NCBI GenBank assembly: GCA_035293565.1
Contig: DATGMP010000006.1
Location: 51,210-115,209, forward strand
Length of the DNA: 64,000 nt
Origin: DATGMP01 sp035293565
GTDB lineage: Bacteria > Pseudomonadota > Alphaproteobacteria > BOG-932 > Roseiterribacteraceae
Direction of reading: 5' to 3'
The notes under the pieces are model-generated. The model searched no databases. It saw only the letters and a list, made by a program, of their open reading frames with translations, and was not told the DNA's origin. A program made the translations under genes and the position numbers. Every line of letters begins with the position of its first letter. The first letter of the stretch is position 1. Shown one piece after another: positions 1-7,343 of this stretch.

Positions 1-1
1 G

Positions 2-373
2 CGGTACGTGGCCGGCCGCGGCTATATCGGGATCGGCTACGGCAAACTGGAGATGAGCGATCTCGTCAGTTTCGCGCCCATCATCGTCGCCGTCAGACCG
101 CTTGGCTACAATCACTTTGTCGTGTTCCGCGGATTGATCGGAGATCGCGTTTTGTATGCCGATCCGGCCTTCGGGAACGTCACCGTATCACGGGAAAGAT
201 TTGAAAAGATGAGGATTGACTTTCCCAAGATCGGAAAGGTCGGGTTTATCGTCACGCGCGACGGGACACAGGCGCCGCCGGGACGGCTGGCCGTGCAAGC
301 CGGCGACTTTGTCGCTCCCTCGGCGGAGTTCATCCGCCAGGTCCTCGGAACGATGTCCGGCGTGCGGCAGTGA
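2..373 (+). CDS. C39-family (FapD-like) cysteine peptidase, 3' part only
   Basis: This is the C-terminal part of a papain-like C39 (double-glycine type) peptidase. The reading frame is open to the left edge, so the nucleophilic Cys and the true start lie outside the window. Counting from an in-frame GTG at position 8, the catalytic His is visible at about residue 36 in YNHFVVFRG and the Asp at about residue 52 in YADPAFGN. That spacing and the form 'GDRVLYADPAFGNVTVSRERF' are typical of stand-alone C39 peptidases such as FapD of Pseudomonas, not of ABC-fused bacteriocin exporters. The next gene encodes a coiled-coil/beta-barrel protein, which fits a FapD/FapF-type amyloid export locus. The family call is secure; the Fap assignment is inference. 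Confidence 0.75.
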   Translation, partial: RYVAGRGYIGIGYGKLEMSDLVSFAPIIVAVRPLGYNHFVVFRGLIGDRVLYADPAFGNVTVSRERFEKMRIDFPKIGKVGFIVTRDGTQAPPGRLAVQAGDFVAPSAEFIRQVLGTMSGVRQ

Positions 374-707
374 GCCGTCACGCTGTCTGCGATAACGGCC
401 TCATCCTATTCATTTGACGAGATTAACGGTCATAATGTAGCAATTAGGTATATAGCCATCGGGGGTGTACCGATGCTGCGACACTTGGGGCATAGTCGAT
501 TATCGGCTTCCTGACCTGGCTTAGCATCCGGCGACGGAGCCATCCTGGCGAGAGCTCGAGGAAATGAGGGCTGGCTTCGCGCATTCGGGGCGTCTGGGCC
601 TCTGTGTCCCGCGGTCCGGTCAATTCGAGGGACTTGACCTGCCGACGGCCGCGCATCGGACGTCCGTCCGCAGGTTCGCCTGGGATCCGCTCAGGTCCGA
701 GCATCCG
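374..707. other. intergenic stretch between C39 peptidase and FapF-like gene
   Basis: This stretch of about 330 bp has no supported gene. An ATG at 564 is in frame with the next CDS, but residues 1-48 from it have no signal-peptide character. The part around 410-460 is AT-richer than its surroundings and could carry a promoter; no convincing -35/-10 pair with standard spacing was found. Confidence 0.4.
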
Positions 708-1958
708 GTGGACAAGAAGCCCGATTTCGGACTGAAGGTCTCGCTCGCGGCGTGCGCTCTGGCATCGCTGGCCAGCGGCGCGACGCTAGCCGCGGATGCG
801 GGCGGCAGCGCCGGGGCAACGGAGCAGTCCTCCCAGACGATCGATCCGGCCGTCATCAAGGAACTGCAAAAAAAGATCGACCAGCGGGATGTCATCATTC
901 GCAATCTGCTGGCACGTGTGGAGCGGCTCGAGCGCCAGGAGGCGGCACGTACGGCAGGAGCTCCGTCGACCGGCAACAGCCCTTCCGGCGCGCCGCCGCA
1001 GCAAGCAAAGGCAGCCGCTCCATCGACCGCTCAGGCGCCGGCGAACCCGCCTGCGCAAGCATCGGCTGAGTCGGGTGAGCAGACTGAGGGGACCTCGTCG
1101 AGCGGCTCGTTCACGGTTAGCGAAGAGGCAGCCCAGCACGCGCTGGAGCGAGCTCTCGTCCAAACTGGTGCGGCGCTGCTTCCCAGCGGCGTCTTCGAAT
1201 TCGTTCCGAGCCTGATTTACCAGTCGCAGCGAACCTCATTTCCGGGCCAGATTGCTCTCAGCTCAAGTGGAACCGTGCTCATTACCGAGGACGTGACGCG
1301 AAAGAACATCTTGGATGCCGATGCGCTTCTTCGCGTCGGGTTGCCCTGGGACACCCAAGCGGAAGTCAGCCTACCCTACGAATATAACGAGCAGTCGGTT
1401 GCGACGCGCGCTCTCGGCTCTGGCATCAGCGAGCGCTCGCTGAGCGTCCAAGGCATTGGCAATCCGGCTGTTACACTCGTCAAGCAACTGATTCACGAAA
1501 GCGATCTGGATCCGGGCTTGTTCTTGGCCGAGACCTGGAATTCGAATTTCGGAATGACCAATCGCATCGCGCTCGGGAACGGTTTCAATCAGTTTACGAC
1601 CGCACTCACCGCCGTGAAGCGCCAGGACCCCCTCGTTTTCACGGCGAGCTTGGGATACCAGACGACTCTCAGCCACGACGGCATCCGGCTCGGTGATCAG
1701 TTTCTGCCTTCGGTGGGCGTGCTGCTTGCCGTCAGCCCGGAAACGTCGCTCCGCTTCGCGCAGCAACTGGGTTTTGTCGGCAAGACCTCCCTGCACGGGA
1801 AGCTCGTGCCCGGCACGGAGCAGACGATCGGTTTCTTTTCGGCCGGCTTGCTCTCCATTCTCGATAGCGGGCTGGTGATGGAGCTGAACACGAGCATCGG
1901 CGAAACGCGCGACTCGCCGGACTTTGTTGTCGAATTATCTTTCCCGATCCGCTTCTGA
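708..1958 (+). CDS. FapF-like outer-membrane protein: signal peptide, coiled coil, beta-barrel
   Basis: A predicted outer-membrane channel of about 416 aa, close to the length of FapF, the trimeric amyloid secretion pore. From the GTG at 708 the order is: charged n-region and hydrophobic signal (residues 10-29, cleavage near LAADAGG), a heptad-like helix at 48-80 (KELQKKIDQ...RVERLERQ), a Pro/Ala/Gln-rich linker at 85-135, and then alternating amphipathic strands to a C-terminal aromatic SFPIRF, the usual signature recognised by the BAM complex. This coiled coil-linker-barrel order is the FapF plan. The upstream C39 peptidase supports it. An ATG at 564 would add 48 residues that do not look like a signal peptide, so the GTG is preferred, although its ribosome site is weak. 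It could instead belong to another 'transporter'-type barrel family. Confidence 0.6.
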   Translation: MDKKPDFGLKVSLAACALASLASGATLAADAGGSAGATEQSSQTIDPAVIKELQKKIDQRDVIIRNLLARVERLERQEAARTAGAPSTGNSPSGAPPQQAKAAAPSTAQAPANPPAQASAESGEQTEGTSSSGSFTVSEEAAQHALERALVQTGAALLPSGVFEFVPSLIYQSQRTSFPGQIALSSSGTVLITEDVTRKNILDADALLRVGLPWDTQAEVSLPYEYNEQSVATRALGSGISERSLSVQGIGNPAVTLVKQLIHESDLDPGLFLAETWNSNFGMTNRIALGNGFNQFTTALTAVKRQDPLVFTASLGYQTTLSHDGIRLGDQFLPSVGVLLAVSPETSLRFAQQLGFVGKTSLHGKLVPGTEQTIGFFSAGLLSILDSGLVMELNTSIGETRDSPDFVVELSFPIRF

Positions 1959-2034
1959 AGGCCCGCTTCGCGAGTCGCGTGGCGCCAAGGCTCGCTTGGC
2001 CTCCCACGGCGGCCCGACTCTGCCGCCCGCGCTG

Positions 2035-2063
2035 TTGACATTGCGCGGCCGCCTGAAAACAAT
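2035..2063 (+). promoter_or_regulatory. candidate sigma-70-type promoter for the glycosyltransferase
   Basis: A perfect TTGACA (2035-2040) lies 17 bp before AACAAT (2058-2063), which matches the -10 consensus at four of six positions. It sits 37 bp before the next start codon. Seen directly; use as a promoter is inferred. Confidence 0.35.
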
Positions 2064-2099
2064 TCGACGGATCACGTGTGATCGGACGGAGCATGACTG

Positions 2100-3392
2100 A
2101 TGAATAGTCTCGCGCGCGCGCGCATCGCCGTCACGCTCCCCCCCGAAAAATGGTTTGGCGGGTACGACCGCAGAGCGGCGGAAATTTTAATAGAGCAACT
2201 CGAGCATCGCTTCGGCTTGGCATTCCATCGAGTCGATACGAAACCCTTCGCCGGCGGTGATCTTGCCGGTCAATTGGATCTCGTCGACGAAGTCCGAGCG
2301 TATCAACCGGACCTTGCGATCTCGCTGAGCAACGCCGGATACGGATTGATGTGCGCTCTCAAAGCGACGGGAGCCAATATATTCACGGACATTTTGGGAG
2401 TTCCACTGCTGCTGCTCTGGGATCATGGCTTGTTCCAGTTTCCGTCGATCATTCTGTCCGAGTCGCCATCCGAAGAGAGCGACGCGATCCGAAGGGTACG
2501 AGAGAGGATCAGCCGTCCGCTGATGTTTCATTCGGCGATCGATTCCGGCCAGGTCGATGAAATGCGACGTATCGGCTTGCTCGCCACCGACAATGTATCG
2601 GTCGTTGCGGCTGCCGCCTACAAGCCCTATCTGAACTACGGCGAAAATGACGGCGACTATCTCAATGACATCGCGTTCGCCGGCAATGTCTACTTGAGTG
2701 ACCGACATGCCCGGGCATTTCCAAAGGCGCCCATTGCCGGCCGCTGTTACGACGCGGTTCTTTCCGCAAAGCGGACCATGCCTCTTGCCGTTGCATGGAA
2801 TCTTCTCACTGAACAGATCCAGAAACTGTCCGAAGCCGAGAGGCATGAAAGTCGACTGGACTTCGATCAGGCCTATTTCTGGGAGTTCGCTAATCAGTTG
2901 ATTGGCGCGCAATGCAATACCCAAGCCAGGACGGAAGTCCTCAACAGCATTGACCGGAGAGTGTCGTTCTACGGCGCCTTTGCCGATCCGGAGGGCATTC
3001 CGCGGCTAGGCGAGCGAATGCAACATGTGGATTACAAGGGCAGCGTCGACTTCGCCGACGGTCTGCCGGAGGTCTACGCTCGCTCGAAAATCCTCGTCGA
3101 TATCACCAATGCCGCGTTCATAACCAATTGCTCGTCAAAACCGATATGCTGTTTTGCCGCCGGCGGGTTCGCATTATTCGATTTCAAGCCGGATGCCGTT
3201 TCCCTCTTGGGGCCGGAGTCCGAGAAAGTCATGTATCGAGACATGGCCGACTTGAATTCGAAGATCGACTATTTTCTATCGCACGACCGGGAACGACGCG
3301 ACTTGGCTGCGCACATCAGAGGAATTGTTCGGACGAAGTGCGATTACATAGAGCAGGTTCACGCGGCAGCGGACCGCATCCTATCCCGGTGA
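2100..3392 (+). CDS. CgeB-like glycosyltransferase family protein
   Basis: A 430-aa soluble protein with the look of a GT-B glycosyltransferase of the CgeB / 'glycosyltransferase group 1_2' kind. The N-terminal half has alternating strands and helices (residues 8-200). The C-terminal half has the pattern seen in the nucleotide-sugar domain: HVDYKGSVDF, LPEVYARSKILVDI, then KPICCFAAGGFALFDF. The last block resembles the region where these enzymes read 'E..A.G.F.L'. The acceptor and sugar are unknown. It ends 5 bp before the convergent nucleotide-sugar dehydratase gene, and together with the operon at 4641-11629 it points to a surface glycan locus. No membrane segment was seen. Confidence 0.6.
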   Translation: MNSLARARIAVTLPPEKWFGGYDRRAAEILIEQLEHRFGLAFHRVDTKPFAGGDLAGQLDLVDEVRAYQPDLAISLSNAGYGLMCALKATGANIFTDILGVPLLLLWDHGLFQFPSIILSESPSEESDAIRRVRERISRPLMFHSAIDSGQVDEMRRIGLLATDNVSVVAAAAYKPYLNYGENDGDYLNDIAFAGNVYLSDRHARAFPKAPIAGRCYDAVLSAKRTMPLAVAWNLLTEQIQKLSEAERHESRLDFDQAYFWEFANQLIGAQCNTQARTEVLNSIDRRVSFYGAFADPEGIPRLGERMQHVDYKGSVDFADGLPEVYARSKILVDITNAAFITNCSSKPICCFAAGGFALFDFKPDAVSLLGPESEKVMYRDMADLNSKIDYFLSHDRERRDLAAHIRGIVRTKCDYIEQVHAAADRILSR

Positions 3393-3397
3393 AAAAG

Positions 3398-4432
3398 TCA
3401 GTGCAGCTCAACGACTCCCGATTGCGTCCTGACCGGGATCTGGCGCATCCACAGTTGCGGCCGCCAATGGTCTCGATTGTCCCGGTACCAGCGGTAAGTC
3501 GCTTTGAGCCCGTCCTTCCAACGGATTTCGGGGCGCCAGCCGAGGAGCCGTTCGATACGGCCATAGTCGCCGATATGACGAACGACTTGCCCCGGCCGCT
3601 CCCCGATAAAGACGATGGAGTCCCGCGGTCTTTCGGATAATTCGGCAACCTGCTCAGCGATCGAAAGCACCGAACGCGCCTCACCCGAGGCGATGTTGAA
3701 GACTTCGCCGATCACCTTCGTGCGCGGCGCGGCGAGCAGCAGGTCGAGCGCTCGGCAGGTATCGTCGACATGGATGAAATCGCGTTCCGCCTGGCCGACG
3801 CCGTGCACCGTGAACGGCTCGTCGAGCAGCGCGCTCGAAATGAAGCGCGGCACCACTTTTTCGAGATGCTGTCGCGGGCCGTAATTGTTGAACGGCCGTA
3901 CGATGATCGCCGGAATGCGGTAGGTTTCCCAATAGGAATAGACCAACCGGTCGGCGCCGCATTTGGCGCTGGCATAGGGCGACATCGGCATCAAAGGATG
4001 ATCCTCGTCCATCGTCTCCGCTCGCGCGGTGCCGTAGACCTCCGATGTCGAGACATGGATGAAGCGTTCGATCCGGTCCTGTGCCTTCAGGATCGCGTTG
4101 GCGACGATGTGTGTGCCGATCACGTCGGTTTCGAAGAAGTTGAGATTGTCGAAGATCGAGCGAGTGACATGAGTCTCGGCGGCGAAGTGAACGACGGTGT
4201 CCGCTTTCGAAACGAGATTGTCGACCAAGTTGGCGTTGGTGACGTCGCCGATCCACAGGCGAATACGGCCCGAATGCCGGGTCGCCTCTTCCGGCAGGTT
4301 GGCGGTGTTTCCGGCATAGGTCAGGATGTCGAGGACATCGATTTGCCAATCCGGGTATTTGTCATAAACGTAATGGCAGAAGTTCGAGCCGATAAAGCCG
4401 GCGCCCCCCGTCACCAATAGCCGTTTCGCCAT
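3398..4432 (-). CDS. NAD-dependent nucleotide-sugar epimerase/4,6-dehydratase (extended SDR)
   Basis: A 344-aa extended short-chain dehydrogenase acting on a nucleotide sugar. The Rossmann motif GGAGFIG is at residues 9-15 and the catalytic YxxxK is Y153-K157 in SPYASAK. The middle block reads STSEVYG (128-134) where RmlB has STDEVYG, so the Asp of the RmlB Thr-Asp-Glu triad is replaced by Ser. That form, with VRPFNNYGPRQ and DFIHVDDT, is typical of LegB-like and UDP-sugar decarboxylase-like members. A GTG one codon upstream is possible; the ATG at 4432 is taken. It is divergent from the radical SAM operon and convergent with the glycosyltransferase. The exact substrate is unknown. Confidence 0.8.
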   Translation of the reverse strand: MAKRLLVTGGAGFIGSNFCHYVYDKYPDWQIDVLDILTYAGNTANLPEEATRHSGRIRLWIGDVTNANLVDNLVSKADTVVHFAAETHVTRSIFDNLNFFETDVIGTHIVANAILKAQDRIERFIHVSTSEVYGTARAETMDEDHPLMPMSPYASAKCGADRLVYSYWETYRIPAIIVRPFNNYGPRQHLEKVVPRFISSALLDEPFTVHGVGQAERDFIHVDDTCRALDLLLAAPRTKVIGEVFNIASGEARSVLSIAEQVAELSERPRDSIVFIGERPGQVVRHIGDYGRIERLLGWRPEIRWKDGLKATYRWYRDNRDHWRPQLWMRQIPVRTQSGVVELH

Positions 4433-4529
4433 CACACCCTCATTGCTCTTGATAGAGCACCCGCTATCCGTCGGTGCTGTGTCGTTTCTTCGTGCTGAAA
4501 TCGATTTGGGGAGGATGGAGCGCGTAAGG

Positions 4530-4590
4530 TTAATTATGTCTTACCTTGATGCTGTTTTACGTTAATTATGTCTTAGGTTTAAGTATGTCT
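4530..4590. promoter_or_regulatory. three-copy TTAAnTATGTCT repeat, candidate operator array
   Basis: TTAATTATGTCT occurs at 4530-4541 and again at 4562-4573, and TTAAGTATGTCT at 4579-4590. The first two copies extend to a 15-bp perfect repeat, GTTAATTATGTCTTA (4529-4543 and 4561-4575), exactly 32 bp apart, or about three helical turns. The first copy also lies inside arms AAGGT (4526-4530) and ACCTT (4543-4547). The block is markedly AT-rich within GC-rich surroundings and lies between the divergent dehydratase gene and the radical SAM operon, 50-110 bp before the ATG at 4641. This arrangement suggests a regulator binding site; the regulator is not identified. Confidence 0.6.
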
Positions 4591-4640
4591 ACATGGTTCC
4601 CGCAAAGTGGTCTGAGGGTCACATTGAAGGGAGAATCATC

Positions 4641-5726
4641 ATGTCGGCGACCGAGACATCAGTGACGGCGGCGCCAGCGCCCGAACCTGCCAGCTTGATG
4701 CCGCATCTCGATCGTCCCGAGCGGATCGCGCAACTCCAGGCGATCGAGGACGCGCTGCACGACCACGCGTTCCCGCCGCAGCTCGTGGTCGAAAACACCT
4801 CCTATTGCAATATCAAGTGCATTCACTGCTCGCACCGAGAAATGATCCGCCCACAACAGCACATGGAACGGGCGGTGTGGAACAAGATCGTGGAAGAAGT
4901 CGGACGTGTGCGCCCGGATTGCGAAGTCTGGCCGACATTTTACGGCGAGGCTCTGATCCTCGGCGACGAGCTGTGGGATCGGCTCGATTATGCGGCGAGC
5001 GTCGGCTGCATCAATCTCGTGTTGAACTCCAACGGCACACTCCTCGATCGGCCGGGCATGATTGATCGCATCCTGGCTTCACCCTTGAAGCGCTTCATCC
5101 TGAGCCTTGACGGTCTGTCCAAGGAGACTTTCGAGAAGGTCCGCGCCAAGGCCCGATGGGATGTGGTCTACCCGGCTGTCGAGGAACTCTGCCGCCGCCG
5201 GTTGGAAAGCGGCCAGATTTATCCGACGATCACGGCGCAATTTTCGGTGATGCGCGACAATCAACACGAGGTCGAGGATTATCGACGCTACTGGCGCGCG
5301 CGAGGAGCCGAGGTCAAGGTGCGCCCGATGCTCGAATGGACTCGCACCGGCACGGTCCGCAGCGACACGATCCGCCATGCCGCCGGCTTCCGCATCGCCT
5401 GTCCTTGGGCGAATAATACCATGGCGATCCACCAGGACGGCCGCGTGGTCGCCTGTGCGGTCGACTATGAAGGGATGTTCACCGCCGGCAATGTGACCGA
5501 GAAGAGCATTGCCGAACTTTGGGCTATTCTCGGCGAGCGCGTGCGCAAGCCGCATCGCGAGCATCGTTGGCGCGATATCCCGAATATCTGCAAAGGCTGT
5601 GGTGACTGGCAAGTGGCCGGCGCTTCTTACGAAGAGGAAAGCGTCGAAGGCACCAGGCCCTTCTGGTACTACGAAAGCTCGACGACCGAAAAGCGCGGCG
5701 CGGTCGATGGCCGTGGCCATGACTGA
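4641..5726 (+). CDS. radical SAM/SPASM-type enzyme, first of two
   Basis: A 361-aa radical SAM enzyme. The CxxxCxxC cluster motif is C56-C60-C63 in SYCNIKCIHC, which binds the [4Fe-4S] that cleaves S-adenosylmethionine. The C-terminal part has further cysteines in RIACPWANN, VVACAVDYEG and NICKGCGDW, the layout of a SPASM domain holding auxiliary clusters. The ATG at 4641 is chosen over one at 4593 because GAAGGGAG precedes it at good spacing. It opens an eight-gene operon and overlaps the next gene by 8 bp. SPASM enzymes modify peptides or sugars; an AsnB, GNAT, WbqC and DegT follow, so sugar modification is more likely than peptide maturation. The substrate is unknown. Confidence 0.85.
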   Translation: MSATETSVTAAPAPEPASLMPHLDRPERIAQLQAIEDALHDHAFPPQLVVENTSYCNIKCIHCSHREMIRPQQHMERAVWNKIVEEVGRVRPDCEVWPTFYGEALILGDELWDRLDYAASVGCINLVLNSNGTLLDRPGMIDRILASPLKRFILSLDGLSKETFEKVRAKARWDVVYPAVEELCRRRLESGQIYPTITAQFSVMRDNQHEVEDYRRYWRARGAEVKVRPMLEWTRTGTVRSDTIRHAAGFRIACPWANNTMAIHQDGRVVACAVDYEGMFTAGNVTEKSIAELWAILGERVRKPHREHRWRDIPNICKGCGDWQVAGASYEEESVEGTRPFWYYESSTTEKRGAVDGRGHD

Positions 5727-6726
5727 AGGCGGGACCATTTATGGCCTGAGGCCGGAAGCGTCGGTCTATCCGATGATGCTGGTCCTGTCCTTCGTCTATC
5801 CTTGCAATGCGCTGTGCCCGCATTGCCCCTATACCAACTCGAACATCCGCAAAGAGTATCGTGATGCGCCCTATATGCCGCCCGCGCTCTTTCGCAAGAT
5901 CGCCGATGAATCCGGCCTGCACGGCGCCTATCTTCGGATCTCCGGCGGCGGCGAACCGATGTTGCATGCGGATGCCGTCGAACTTTTGGTCTATGCCAAG
6001 GCGGTCGGCTGCAAAATCGGTCTGATCACCAACGGCTCCTGTTTCGATGAAGACAAAATGCGGGCGCTGCTTGTCGCCGGCGTCGATATGATCGAGTTTT
6101 CCGTCGATGCGGCGGATCCGGACACCTATGATATCGTGCGCAAGGGGCTCGATTGGGATGTTCTCGTCGGGACGGTTCAGCGCATGTTGGCGTTGCGCGG
6201 CGAACTCGGATCGGGCTCGAAGATCGTCGCGTCCGGCGTCAACCAGCAGGGCGTTGATATCGACCAGGTAGAGCGCTTCTGGGTCGACCGCGTCGGTGTC
6301 GACTATTTCATCAAACGCAAGTTCCTGACCTGGGGCTCGAACACGGAACTCGACGCCGCGCGCTCCGCCGATCCGTCGCCCTATCTCGAGATCGACGACA
6401 CCCCGTGCCCATTCATTTTCGAGCGGCTGAACATCGACAGTCGCGGCAACGTGATGGTGTGCGGCTACGACATCTCGGCCAATACCAGCATGGGCAATGT
6501 CTGGCACGAGCGGATCGCCGATATCTGGCATGGCCCGGGCTTCCGCTTTTATCGCGAGAAACATCTCGGCAATAAGGGCAAGGAGATCGCGCTCTGCGCC
6601 GGCTGTCCTGATTGGAAATACCGCTCTTGGACTCATAACTACTGGAAAGTGGTCCGCGGCGCCGAAGCTGCGAGGCAGGCCAAGCTCGGGCAGCACGACG
6701 ATTTCCAAACCGCCGCGGTCATGTGA
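5719..6726 (+). CDS. radical SAM/SPASM-type enzyme, second of two
   Basis: A 335-aa radical SAM enzyme with the cluster motif C29-C33-C36 in YPCNALCPHC. It has a GGGEPM block at about 77-82, as in other members, and auxiliary-cluster cysteines in DTPCPF, MVCGYD and LCAGCPDW. The closing CxxCxDW matches the end of the preceding enzyme, so the two are probably distant paralogues acting on the same or successive substrates. The ATG at 5719 overlaps the previous stop (ATGACTGA), which implies translational coupling; an ATG at 5707 is an alternative. No small peptide gene with a cysteine- or glycine-rich core follows, which argues against a classical RiPP system. Confidence 0.85.
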   Translation: MTEGGTIYGLRPEASVYPMMLVLSFVYPCNALCPHCPYTNSNIRKEYRDAPYMPPALFRKIADESGLHGAYLRISGGGEPMLHADAVELLVYAKAVGCKIGLITNGSCFDEDKMRALLVAGVDMIEFSVDAADPDTYDIVRKGLDWDVLVGTVQRMLALRGELGSGSKIVASGVNQQGVDIDQVERFWVDRVGVDYFIKRKFLTWGSNTELDAARSADPSPYLEIDDTPCPFIFERLNIDSRGNVMVCGYDISANTSMGNVWHERIADIWHGPGFRFYREKHLGNKGKEIALCAGCPDWKYRSWTHNYWKVVRGAEAARQAKLGQHDDFQTAAVM

Positions 6727-6733
6727 GTTCGCC

Positions 6734-7081
6734 ATGGCCTTGAAGATCGCCGGTCATCTATTCACCGGGCCATATGATCCCTCCGGTTTCGTGGTGCGCG
6801 CAAACCAGGAGCCGGTCGTTTACGCCGTAGTGGCGAAAGAGGGAGACGCCTGGGATCCGCGGTTCCGCCTGATCGCGATCGATGCGGGCCGGGACGGCGA
6901 GGATCTGGTCTTCGCCAGCCATACGGACCTCAACCGCTGGCAAGGAAAAGCCGAAGGCAAGATCGCGGTCTATGTCCATCCGCTTGGACGGCGCGCAGGC
7001 GCCAGCGCGGCCGATCGAGCGGCGCTGGTCGCTGCGATCGCTGCAGCTGTACCACCACCGAACGGGATTATTACACCATGA
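6734..7081 (+). CDS. 115-aa protein, possibly a degenerate GIY-YIG-like fold
   Basis: A small soluble protein that I do not recognise with confidence. Its plan (GHLFTGPY..., PVVYAVVAK, FRLIAIDAG, then SHTDLNRW, KIAVYVHPL and AAVPPPNG) resembles small GIY-YIG-like proteins, in which the two short strands GIY and YIG are followed by a helix and a final PP-N turn. In this copy the strands read VYA and IDAG, and the usual late Glu is replaced by Ala/Val, so nuclease activity is not expected. It begins 7 bp after the second radical SAM gene and overlaps the next gene in ATGA. Its place in the operon suggests an accessory or recognition protein. The fold call is inference. Confidence 0.55.
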   Translation: MALKIAGHLFTGPYDPSGFVVRANQEPVVYAVVAKEGDAWDPRFRLIAIDAGRDGEDLVFASHTDLNRWQGKAEGKIAVYVHPLGRRAGASAADRAALVAAIAAAVPPPNGIITP

Positions 7082-7335
7082 TCGAAGGTCATCTCGAAAC
7101 AGATATTGCTCGCCCGCGCAAACGCTCGGAATCGCTGGCGCTCGACAATATGCGCAATATCGTCAATCAAGCTCGAGCCGAGCGCAACGACGCCGTGGCC
7201 TTGGCGCAAGACCGCCGAATGCTGCTCGATCAGGCGGCCGACCTCTTGAGACGCAGCCGCGACTTGGCGAAGGCTGCCGATCCGACGCTGGCATTGGAAA
7301 TCGGCGGATTTTTAGGGTCGCTTGACGACGCATAA
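7078..7335 (+). CDS. 85-aa helical protein of unknown function
   Basis: An 85-aa, charged, mostly helical protein: ALDNMRNIVNQARAERNDAVALAQDRRMLLDQAADLLRRS would form one or two long helices. No cysteine, signal peptide or membrane segment is present. It overlaps the preceding gene by 4 bp (ATGA) and is followed after 8 bp by the asparagine synthase gene. It could be a scaffold or adaptor for the neighbouring enzymes. It is not cysteine-rich and has no leader-core layout, so a modified precursor peptide is unlikely, though not excluded. Confidence 0.6.
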   Translation: MIEGHLETDIARPRKRSESLALDNMRNIVNQARAERNDAVALAQDRRMLLDQAADLLRRSRDLAKAADPTLALEIGGFLGSLDDA

Positions 7336-7343
7336 GGCGCGCG

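Noticed and set aside
564..707. Longer N-terminus for the FapF-like protein from the ATG at 564
   Set aside because: The 48 extra residues are Arg/Pro-rich with no signal-peptide character, while the GTG at 708 gives a proper signal peptide.
4593..4640. Earlier ATG at 4593 for the first radical SAM gene
   Set aside because: It lies directly behind the third repeat of the operator array with no ribosome site; the ATG at 4641 has GAAGGGAG.
2..7335. RiPP locus: C39 peptidase plus two radical SAM enzymes plus small proteins
   Set aside because: The C39 gene is 4 kb away in another unit and is followed by a FapF-like barrel; the two small proteins have no leader-core layout or cysteine/glycine core, and the radical SAM genes lie with glycan enzymes.
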